Shown here piece after piece: positions 1-9,539 of a stretch of DNA of 45,267 nt. The position numbers and the translations under genes are program-made. This stretch comes from Bacillota bacterium (GTDB taxonomy: Bacteria; Bacillota; Clostridia; Christensenellales; Aristaeellaceae), in assembly GCA_023435435.1 (NCBI GenBank), contig JAEYRW010000004.1:1-45267 (forward strand), given 5' to 3'. The notes beneath the pieces are model-generated. The model was not told the DNA's origin, made no database searches, and saw nothing but the letters and a program-made list of their open reading frames with translations. The stretch's first letter is position 1; each line of letters opens with the position of its first letter.

Positions 1-35
<35 letters not shown>

Positions 36-47
36 TCCTCCATCGGT

Positions 48-2048
<2,001 letters not shown>

Positions 2049-2066
2049 GCCGTCGCGCCTTGGCGG

Positions 2067-2612
2067 TCAGCTTTCGTATATTTCCGGCTTGAGAACGCCG
2101 ATGAAGGGCAGGTTGCGGTATCGCTCCGCGTAATCGAGGCCGTAGCCGACCACGAACTCGTCCTCGATTTCAAAGCCCGTGTATTCGCACTTCAGGCGGA
2201 TCCCCGGCGCGCGCCGGGCGGGCTTGTCGAGCAAGGTGCAGATTTTCACCGTCCGCGCGCCGCGGGAGGCGAGCACGCGCGTCAGATAGCTGAGGGTGAA
2301 GCCCGAATCGATGATGTCCTCCACCACGATCACGTGCCGCCCGTCCACGGGCTTCGAAAGATCCTTCCGGATTTCCACCTCGCCGGAGGACTTGGTGGCG
2401 TTCCCGTAGCTCGAGACCGCCATGAAATCCATGGCGATGTGGGTGTCAATGTGCCTGACCAGGTCCGCATAGAACATCACGGCACCTTTGAGAATGCAGA
2501 TGAGCACCGGGTCGGTATCCCGATAGTCCTCGGTAATCCGCGCGGAAAGCGCGCGCACCCGCGTCTGGATCTGTTCTTCCGTCAGGAGAATCCTGGCGAT
2601 GTCGTCCCTCAT
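2067..2612 (-). CDS. hpt: Hypoxanthine phosphoribosyltransferase
   Basis: Purine salvage enzyme that converts hypoxanthine or guanine plus PRPP to IMP or GMP in the cytoplasm. The 181-residue protein carries the PRPP-binding signature VIVVEDIIDSG and the upstream ILKGAVMF segment typical of type I phosphoribosyltransferases. The ATG at 2612 overlaps the tilS stop by four bases (ATGA), which fits translational coupling. A longer reading to 2711 exists, but it runs inside tilS and adds 33 residues that do not look like the family. tilS-hpt-ftsH is a widely conserved cluster in Bacillota. Confidence 0.96.
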   Translation of the reverse strand: MRDDIARILLTEEQIQTRVRALSARITEDYRDTDPVLICILKGAVMFYADLVRHIDTHIAMDFMAVSSYGNATKSSGEVEIRKDLSKPVDGRHVIVVEDIIDSGFTLSYLTRVLASRGARTVKICTLLDKPARRAPGIRLKCEYTGFEIEDEFVVGYGLDYAERYRNLPFIGVLKPEIYES

Positions 2613-3916
2613 TGAAGGCTTCCTCCCCAACCTGTGTATTCGCATGTGAGGCGCACGGCCTCCTGTCCACGAAGCGCGCACACGCGCGAAATGCCGTACC
2701 CGACCACCCACAGAATTTCCGATTCCCGGGCGACCACGGGCGTCACGTCCCGCAGGGGCGGGTCGAGCTTCCGGTCCGTCATGTAATCGGAAAGCGACTT
2801 CGATCCCGTCATGCCCAACGGAGCGATGCGGTCACCAGTCCGCCGCGTCCGAAGCACCGCGCCCGAAAGCGCAGCCCGGTCGAGCACCTGCGTGCGTTTC
2901 AGCACCCTTTCGGGGACGGGCGCCGCGTCCTCGCACACAAGGCGGCAAATGCCGTCAAGGCGCGCGGTTCCCTTTAAGTCAACCGGCTGCGCCGGGGGCG
3001 GCGCAAACGGATTCAGGACATACAGATAAGCGCCATGGCGCTCTGCGCGCATGCCGTTTCCGATGTCCGTTGCGGTTTCGAGGCATACAAGCTCCCTGAG
3101 TTTGTCCGTTTTTAGGTCCGGGCCGCACAGTCGCCGGATGGTTCTGCGCAAAAGCGCTTCCTCCGGCTCGCCCGAAAGCCCGACCCTGTGGCCGTTGGGC
3201 AGGAAATCAACCCGCTGCCGGAAAAACATATCCGCCGCGCGGGCGACGAAATCATCCTCCACGCGGGCCGCCTCGGCGTACCGCCCAATGGCGGAAACCG
3301 CGCCTGGGTAGACACCTTCGAGGGCGGGCATTGCCGAAAGCCGAAGCGCGTTGCGCGGATTGTCGGGCACAAGGTTTGTTTCGTCCTCGCGCCATGCCTC
3401 GCCGCTTTCCCGCAGGAACCGGACGATCTCCGCCTTGCGGCAGAAGAGAAGCGGGCGATAGAGGTCGCCGGAAAGCCTGCGCATTCCGCCGATTCCCTCC
3501 GGCCCCGCGCCGCGCAGAAGGTGCATGAGCACCGTCTCCGCCTGGTCGTCCGCGTGATGTCCCAGCGCGATGAGGTCGGCGTCCAGTGCGGCCGCCGTTT
3601 CCCGCAGAAAGCGGTAGCGGAGGGTGCGTGCACAGGACTCGAGGCCCTCGCCGGTGCGGCGCGCGATTTCGGGCACGTCGGCCCGACCCAATGCGAGGGG
3701 CACGCCGCGTGCCTCGCACAGACTCTGGCAAAAATTGGCATCCGCCCGGCTTTGCGCGCCGCGGATCATATGGTTAAAGTGCGCGGCTGAAACGCGGAGC
3801 ATGCCCTCGTCGCGCGCGCGGCATACTAAAATCAGTAGCGCCACCGAATCCGCGCCGCCCGAGAGCGCGACGAGCACGTGTTTTCCCCGCGCGTCGTTCA
3901 ACTGGGCGTCAAGCAT
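2609..3916 (-). CDS. tilS: tRNA(Ile)-lysidine synthase TilS
   Basis: Adds lysine to C34 of the CAU-anticodon tRNA-Ile in an ATP-dependent reaction, so that the tRNA reads AUA. The PP-loop ATPase motif SGGADS is at residues 19-24, followed by the N-type ATP pyrophosphatase core with GHHADDQAETVLMHLLRG. The C-terminal part holds the TilS-specific substrate-binding domains, including RRTGDRIAPLGM. The length of 435 aa is close to normal. The ATG at 3916 is preceded by GGAGG with a five-base spacer. It is the first gene of the tilS-hpt-ftsH unit, is read divergently from spoIVB, and overlaps hpt by four bases. Confidence 0.95.
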   Translation of the reverse strand: MLDAQLNDARGKHVLVALSGGADSVALLILVCRARDEGMLRVSAAHFNHMIRGAQSRADANFCQSLCEARGVPLALGRADVPEIARRTGEGLESCARTLRYRFLRETAAALDADLIALGHHADDQAETVLMHLLRGAGPEGIGGMRRLSGDLYRPLLFCRKAEIVRFLRESGEAWREDETNLVPDNPRNALRLSAMPALEGVYPGAVSAIGRYAEAARVEDDFVARAADMFFRQRVDFLPNGHRVGLSGEPEEALLRRTIRRLCGPDLKTDKLRELVCLETATDIGNGMRAERHGAYLYVLNPFAPPPAQPVDLKGTARLDGICRLVCEDAAPVPERVLKRTQVLDRAALSGAVLRTRRTGDRIAPLGMTGSKSLSDYMTDRKLDPPLRDVTPVVARESEILWVVGYGISRVCALRGQEAVRLTCEYTGWGGSLQ

Positions 3917-3958
3917 TTAGGCCTCCGTCGCCAAAAAGGCAAATCCAAAGTACTCTAT

Positions 3959-3987
3959 ATTATAGACGGATTTCTGGTCTCGCGCAA
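3959..3987 (-). promoter_or_regulatory. SigA-type promoter of tilS-hpt-ftsH
   Basis: Read on the minus strand, TTGCGC (3982-3987) and a perfect TATAAT (3959-3964) are separated by 17 bp. This puts the start site about 35 bases before the tilS ATG. The -10 is consensus and the -35 is weak (TTG only). The promoter upstream of the URO-D-like gene at 17940 has the same TTGCGC-N17-TATAAT arrangement. Confidence 0.7.
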
Positions 3988-4174
3988 CACCTTTTGGATG
4001 AATTTGCCGGTAAAGATGCCAAAATGTCGAAACGCCGCCCGGAAACGCCCAGCGACCACGGAATTGGCAAGAGGATCATCCCATTCGCCCCGCCCATTTC
4101 CAGCATGCGGAACCACCCGCACGGGGAGCTTAATCCTGCGGCGCGGGAAAGCGTCGCGGGGGGAGGGCTTTCCA

Positions 4175-5173
4175 TTGAGACCGAGACTTGTGAGGCGGCT
4201 TCTGACGCCCATCATCGCCGTCCTGTTTCTGGCAGGCGCGGCGGGCGCGGAGGCGAAAACGCTGGTGCCGGGCGGGCGGTCCATCGGCGTGGCGGTAACC
4301 ACGGAAGGGCTTGTGGTCATCGGCGCGTCCGACATCGGCACCATTCCGAGTCCCGCGCGGCTGGCGGGGCTGAAGCCGGGGGATATCATCACCACCGTCG
4401 ACGGCAAAAAAATCGGCGGAGTTGACGAGCTTCTGGCGATGCTGGGCGACAAAAGCGTCAAAGTGACCTACACGCGAAACGGCGAAGCGCACACGGCAAC
4501 CCTGACGCCCGCCAAGGACGCGAACGACGGCAAGTACAAGCTGGGCGTGTGGGTGCGCGACTCGACGGCGGGAATCGGCACGCTCACGTTCTATGATCCC
4601 GAAACCGGGCGCTACGGCGCGCTGGGGCACGCGGTCACGGACACAGACGCGGGCATAGTATTGCCCATCGAGGGCGGCGGAATTTATGAAAATTCCATCA
4701 TCGATGTCAAGCGCGGGGAGGAAGGAACGCCGGGTGAAATCATCGGCCAGTTCTATGACGGCGGGTATCTGGGCACCATAGACGAAAACACCGACTTCGG
4801 CATCTTCGGCGACGCGGAGGGAATCATGAAAAACGCGCTCTATCCCAACGGGATCGAGACGGCGGACCCCGACCAGGTGCGGACGGGCAAAGCCAAGATT
4901 TTGACCACGGTGGGGGACGAAGGGCTGACGGAGTATGACGCGCAGATCGTGCGCATCGAAGATCAGAATTCGCCCGCGACGCGCTCGTTTACCATTCGCG
5001 TGACGGACAAGCGGCTGCTCGACAAGACGGGCGGCATCGTGCAGGGCATGTCCGGCTCGCCCGTGATCCAGGACGGCAGGCTTGTGGGCGCCGTGACGCA
5101 CGTCTACGTCAATGACCCCACAATGGGTTACGGTGTGTATATCGATTGGATGCTCGAAAATGAGGCGGCATAG
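4175..5173 (+). CDS. spoIVB: SpoIVB serine peptidase (family S55)
   Basis: Sporulation signalling protease secreted from the forespore. In Bacillus it cleaves SpoIVFA and so triggers pro-SigK processing. The N-terminus has a basic stretch and a hydrophobic segment (about residues 9-25), consistent with a signal peptide or anchor. A PDZ domain follows (about 36-112, with AGLKPGDIITTVDG). The S55 catalytic domain has His152 in GALGHAV and the serine motif GMSGSP (291-296). I chose the TTG at 4175 because GGAGG (4162-4166) lies eight bases upstream and the signal sequence starts there. An in-frame extension back to 3878 exists but looks non-coding. At 332 aa the protein is shorter than Bacillus SpoIVB (about 425 aa). 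It precedes spo0A, as in many spore formers. Confidence 0.92.
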   Translation: MRPRLVRRLLTPIIAVLFLAGAAGAEAKTLVPGGRSIGVAVTTEGLVVIGASDIGTIPSPARLAGLKPGDIITTVDGKKIGGVDELLAMLGDKSVKVTYTRNGEAHTATLTPAKDANDGKYKLGVWVRDSTAGIGTLTFYDPETGRYGALGHAVTDTDAGIVLPIEGGGIYENSIIDVKRGEEGTPGEIIGQFYDGGYLGTIDENTDFGIFGDAEGIMKNALYPNGIETADPDQVRTGKAKILTTVGDEGLTEYDAQIVRIEDQNSPATRSFTIRVTDKRLLDKTGGIVQGMSGSPVIQDGRLVGAVTHVYVNDPTMGYGVYIDWMLENEAA

Positions 5174-5210
5174 GGGCAGTCGGCATCGGACAGCATTCAG
5201 GCAAAGGGGA

Positions 5211-5310
5211 AACGGGATATTGTCATTCCCGTTGACCGGCAGTCGGCAAAAGGGGCAGTAAAACGAGGACAGGGTTGAATTGCCGCCGGCAATTCAAGTC
5301 GCGACGCGAC
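5211..5310. repeat. Cluster of inverted repeats between spoIVB and spo0A
   Basis: Three hairpins lie in the 293-bp gap between spoIVB and spo0A. The first is AACGGGA (5211-5217) paired with TCCCGTT (5227-5233). The second is TTGAATTGCC (5275-5284) paired with GGCAATTCAA (5288-5297), a perfect 10-bp stem with a three-base loop. The third is GTCGC (5298-5302) paired with GCGAC (5306-5310). None has a T-run, so they are not ordinary intrinsic terminators. A short GGCAGTCGGCA element also occurs twice, near 5175 and 5239. The role is unknown; 3'-end stabilisation of the spoIVB mRNA or a regulator site are both possible. No gene is seen in the gap. Confidence 0.6.
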
Positions 5311-5466
5311 CGCGTTGTTCAAACGGGCCTGAACAGCGCGCCTGCCCTTCCCAAGGAACTGCGGGGTATGTGAAAACTTGCGTTTAACCAGGTAAACTTT
5401 GAAGATATGGAAGGAAATGCGCACGCGGCGTCGAAAACATGGGTACAACGGGAGGAGTTGACGCTC

Positions 5467-6195
5467 ATGCGCGTTGGGGCGCGAACAGCCGTCATATCCG
5501 ATTTGGGGATGGATTCCGCCGCGCGCACGGAACGGCTGCTCGCGGAAGAGTCGGTCGTTGCCCTGACGAAGGTGTTCGACGGGGAAAGCGCCTACGAGGC
5601 GGCCATGGCTTTGCGGCCGGATGTGGTCATCGCGGATGCCGTCATGCCCCGGCTGGACGGCGCGGGCCTTGCGCTGAAGCTCATGCGCGCGCATCTTTCC
5701 GTTCGGCCCGCCGTGCTCATCGCGGCTTATCGCGGCATGGCGCCTCCCCTCAAGCCGGATTCCTGCGTGCGCGTCATCACAAAGCCCATCGACGCGGACG
5801 AACTTCGCCGGGCGCTGCATGAGACGTTTGTCGAGGGGCGCAGGATGACCTTCCGGGCGCGCGCTGCGTTCGCGGGGATTCTTGACCGTCTGGGCGTGCC
5901 GGAGCATGCGGGCAGGGAATACCTCATGGAGGCGGCCTACCTCGCCTATTGTGACGCGCGGCTGACGTCCCGGCTCACGAAGTCGCTTTACCCCATGGTG
6001 GCGGAGCGGTTTCTGGTGACGCCTCTCGCGGTGGAACGGGCCATGCGCCACGCCATCGAGCGCGCGTGGGCAAGCGGGAGCATCGAGGAGCAATACGGAA
6101 TCTTTAAAGGTACCATCGACGCGGCGCGGGGAAAGCCCACGTGCGGCGGAATGATCGCGCAGCTGGCAGAAATGCTGCGCATGGAGGATAAATGA
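5467..6195 (+). CDS. spo0A: Spo0A-family sporulation response regulator, divergent
   Basis: Master regulator of sporulation entry by family and by position next to spoIVB. The receiver domain spans residues 5-120, with the likely phospho-acceptor Asp57 (ADAVMP) and Lys106 (ITKP). The Spo0A-specific DNA-binding domain spans about 130-238, with TKSLYPMVAERF, VERAMRHAIERAW and GKPT. The receiver is unusual by eye: the normal acidic pair appears as Ser11-Asp12, and the conserved Thr/Ser after the fourth strand appears as Ala (LIAAYRG). In the recognition helix the usual SRVER reads LAVER. The length of 242 aa is slightly short. ATG 5467 follows GGAGG (5451-5455) at 11 bases; TTG 5458 is closer than normal spacing allows. 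The stop overlaps deoB. Confidence 0.9.
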   Translation: MRVGARTAVISDLGMDSAARTERLLAEESVVALTKVFDGESAYEAAMALRPDVVIADAVMPRLDGAGLALKLMRAHLSVRPAVLIAAYRGMAPPLKPDSCVRVITKPIDADELRRALHETFVEGRRMTFRARAAFAGILDRLGVPEHAGREYLMEAAYLAYCDARLTSRLTKSLYPMVAERFLVTPLAVERAMRHAIERAWASGSIEEQYGIFKGTIDAARGKPTCGGMIAQLAEMLRMEDK

Positions 6196-7376
6196 TGAAA
6201 AGAATGAAGCGCGTCGCGGTCGTCGTGCTGGACGGACTGGGCGCGGGTGCCGCGCCGGATGCGGCGAAATACGGCGACGTCGGCGCGGATACCTTCGGGC
6301 ACGTGTTTGAGGCGGAGCATCCGGACCTTCCCAACCTCATGGAACTGGGGCTGCACGCCGCCACCGGCTATCAGGGCGCGGACGAGGACGAGCCCATCGG
6401 GTGCTACGGCCTCATGAATGAGGCGGCCGCGGGCAAGGACACCACCACGGGCCACTGGGAAATCGCCGGCCTGACCCTCAAAAAGGCATTTCCGACATAC
6501 CCCCACGGCTTTCCCAAGGACGTCATCGAAGCCTTCGAGCGCGAGACGGGCTTCGGCGTGATCGGGAACAAGACGGCCTCGGGAACCAAGATCATCGAGG
6601 AGCTGGGTCCGGAACATCTGAAGACCGGCAAGCTCATCGTGTATACATCCGCCGACAGCGTGTTTCAGATCGCGGCGCACGAGTCCATCATCCCGCCCAC
6701 CGAGCTCTGGCACATCTGCCGGATCGCCCGGCGCATCATGACGGGGGACCATGCCGTGGGCCGCATCATCGCGCGCCCCTTCGAGGGCGAGCCCGGCGCG
6801 TTTGTCCGCACCGCCAACCGGCGCGACTTCTCCCTCGATCCCGTGGGTGATACCATGCTCGACGTGATCAAGCGCGAGGGAATGGACGTGTACGCGGTGG
6901 GGAAGATCGAAGACATCTTCAATCATCGGGGCATCACCAAGTCCGAACACGCGGCGGGCAACGAGGCATGCGCGGAGGCCACCGTCGATTTTTTGAAAAA
7001 GCCCGGCTGGAAGGGGCTTCTGTTCGCGAACCTTGTGGACACGGACATGCTCTACGGCCACAGGCGGGATGCCAAGGGCTTTGCCAAGGCCCTTGAGGCG
7101 TTCGACAAGCGGCTTCCGGAGATTCTCCGGAATCTGGGTGAAGACGGAATGCTCGTCATCACCGCCGATCACGGCGTCGATCCGACGTTTACGAAGACCA
7201 CGGACCACACCCGCGAGCGGGTGCCGCTTCTGGTCTACGGCCTCGGTCTCAAGGAGGGCGTGCATCTCGGAACGCGCGAAACGTTCGCGGACGTGTCGGC
7301 CACAGTGCTCGATGCGCTGGGCTTGAAGGGGCGGCTCGACGGCAAATCCTTCTACGCAAGAATTGCGCTCGACTGA
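6192..7376 (+). CDS. deoB: Phosphopentomutase DeoB
   Basis: Interconverts (deoxy)ribose 1-phosphate and (deoxy)ribose 5-phosphate, linking nucleoside breakdown to the pentose pool. It is an alkaline-phosphatase-superfamily metalloenzyme with an N-terminal metal site (VVVLDGLGAG, residues 9-18), the motif KDTTTGHWE, and a C-terminal metal site (ITADHGVDPTFTKTTDHTRE). The length of 394 aa is typical. The ATG at 6192 overlaps the spo0A stop. A second ATG at 6195 has better spacing (seven bases) from GGAGG (6183-6187) and may be the true start. The overlap suggests co-transcription with spo0A. The deoxyribose-phosphate aldolase gene deoC lies separately at 25507. Confidence 0.96.
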   Translation: MMKRMKRVAVVVLDGLGAGAAPDAAKYGDVGADTFGHVFEAEHPDLPNLMELGLHAATGYQGADEDEPIGCYGLMNEAAAGKDTTTGHWEIAGLTLKKAFPTYPHGFPKDVIEAFERETGFGVIGNKTASGTKIIEELGPEHLKTGKLIVYTSADSVFQIAAHESIIPPTELWHICRIARRIMTGDHAVGRIIARPFEGEPGAFVRTANRRDFSLDPVGDTMLDVIKREGMDVYAVGKIEDIFNHRGITKSEHAAGNEACAEATVDFLKKPGWKGLLFANLVDTDMLYGHRRDAKGFAKALEAFDKRLPEILRNLGEDGMLVITADHGVDPTFTKTTDHTRERVPLLVYGLGLKEGVHLGTRETFADVSATVLDALGLKGRLDGKSFYARIALD

Positions 7377-7429
7377 TTAGATTTAACTTTGACGTGACAT
7401 TCATATTACCGAAGTCGCGCTCAATTAAC

Positions 7430-7458
7430 TTGTAAAAAAAGGGTCAGTGGAGTAGAAT
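7430..7458 (+). promoter_or_regulatory. SigA-type promoter of gap
   Basis: TTGTAA (7430-7435) and TAGAAT (7453-7458) are separated by 17 bp. The predicted start lies near 7465, leaving a leader of about 37 bases that contains AGGAGGG (7489-7495) seven bases before the gap ATG. Confidence 0.7.
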
Positions 7459-7501
7459 AATCAAGAAAGACAACGAATGTCAGACAACAGGAGGGAATAC
7501 C

Positions 7502-8509
<1,008 letters not shown>

Positions 8510-8520
8510 GAATCGCATCG

Positions 8521-8546
8521 GGCCTCCGCGTTTGCGGAGGCCTTTT
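8521..8546 (+). terminator. Intrinsic terminator after gap
   Basis: A perfect 9-bp stem, GGCCTCCGC (8521-8529) with GCGGAGGCC (8534-8542), has a four-base loop and is followed by TTTT. It lies 11 bases after the gap stop codon. Confidence 0.93.
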
Positions 8547-8583
8547 CATATCTCTTTTCGCTGAATTGAAAGGCGGTGTCCCC

Positions 8584-9477
8584 ATGCCCAATGAAACGGC
8601 CCGCGCGGGCGACGCGAACCGCATCACGCGCGAATACTTCGATTCCCTGCTCATTGAAATGCGCCACATGGGCGCGTGCCTTCCTTCCACACAGGTCAGT
8701 ATCTACGGGGAAATATTCCCGACGCCCGTCATGACGGCAGCGCTTTCCCACCTCGACAAACAGCACCCGGACGGCGCGGCGGAGATGGCGCGCGGCGCGA
8801 AGGCGGCGGGCGCGGTTCTCTGGACGGGTATGAGGAGCGGGGCGGAGTTGGAAGCTCTCGTCGCCACCGGGGCGCGGACGGTCAAAATCGTAAAGCCCTA
8901 CGCGGACAATGGGATCATATTCGAAAAGATCGCGCACGCGGAGAAACGCGGCGCGCTGGCCGTGGGCATGGACATGGATCACGCGTTCAATGGCCGCGGA
9001 CAGTTTGACACCGTGCTCGGCGCGAAAATGTCGCCCAAGTCCCTCGACGAGATCGCCTCGTTCGTCCGCGCCACAAAGCTGCCGTTCATCATAAAGGGCG
9101 TACTCGGCGCGCGGGACGCGCGCATCTGCCGCGACCTGGGTGTCCGGGGCGTGGTGGTATCCCATCACCACGGCATCCTTGATTACGCGCTGCCGCCGCT
9201 CATGGCGCTTCCGGAAATCGTTGAGGCCGTGGGGAAGGACATGCCCGTTTTCGTCGATTGCGGCATCGAGACGGGAATCGACGCCTTCAAGGCGCTGGCG
9301 CTGGGCGCGACGGCGGTTTCGGTGGGTCGGGCGCTCATGGAAAAGCTGAAGGAAGGCGGCGCAGAGGGCGTCGCGGAAAAGATCGCTCAGATGACGGCCG
9401 AACTCGCGGGCGCCATGGCGCGGACGTGCTCTCCCCGCTTGGAAGAGATCGATCCGGGCGTGATCCGGCGGCGGTAA
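8584..9477 (+). CDS. FMN-dependent alpha-hydroxy-acid dehydrogenase-like protein
   Basis: TIM-barrel flavoprotein related to lactate and glycolate oxidases and L-lactate dehydrogenases. The C-terminal half matches the family: FIIKGVLGARDA carries the conserved lysine, VVVSHHHG stands where SNHGG usually sits, and DCGIETGIDAFKALALGA corresponds to the FMN phosphate-binding region. At 297 aa it is shorter than classical members (350-390 aa). By eye the substrate-binding Arg after the catalytic His is replaced (SHHHGI) and the Arg of DGGxR is Glu, so the substrate may differ or activity may be lost. ATG 8584 follows AGGCGGTG; an in-frame TTG at 8566 is a weaker alternative. No promoter was found between it and the gap terminator. 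Confidence 0.72.
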   Translation: MPNETARAGDANRITREYFDSLLIEMRHMGACLPSTQVSIYGEIFPTPVMTAALSHLDKQHPDGAAEMARGAKAAGAVLWTGMRSGAELEALVATGARTVKIVKPYADNGIIFEKIAHAEKRGALAVGMDMDHAFNGRGQFDTVLGAKMSPKSLDEIASFVRATKLPFIIKGVLGARDARICRDLGVRGVVVSHHHGILDYALPPLMALPEIVEAVGKDMPVFVDCGIETGIDAFKALALGATAVSVGRALMEKLKEGGAEGVAEKIAQMTAELAGAMARTCSPRLEEIDPGVIRRR

Positions 9478-9481
9478 CCGC

Positions 9482-9510
9482 TTGACCGTCCGTGCGGCGA
9501 ATGATATAAT
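9482..9510 (+). promoter_or_regulatory. Extended -10 SigA-type promoter
   Basis: TTGACC (9482-9487) and a perfect TATAAT (9505-9510) are separated by 17 bp, with TG at 9502-9503 making an extended -10. The predicted start is near 9517. The short leader contains GGAGGG (9528-9533) six bases before the ATG at 9540. Confidence 0.88.
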
Positions 9511-9539
9511 TGTCAAAAGTGTGGCATGGAGGGAATCGT

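Noticed and set aside
4025..4031. TGTCGAA resembling an 0A box before spoIVB
   Set aside because: A 7-base match is expected several times by chance in 45 kb. spoIVB is normally forespore-controlled, and the Spo0A here has an altered recognition helix.
3878..4174. N-terminal extension of spoIVB
   Set aside because: The extra 99 residues contain no family features and overlap tilS. The TTG at 4175 has an ideal ribosome binding site directly before the signal sequence.
4130..5101. Minus-strand open frame opposite spoIVB
   Set aside because: spoIVB has PDZ and S55 motifs in the other strand. The antisense frame has no ribosome binding site or domain.
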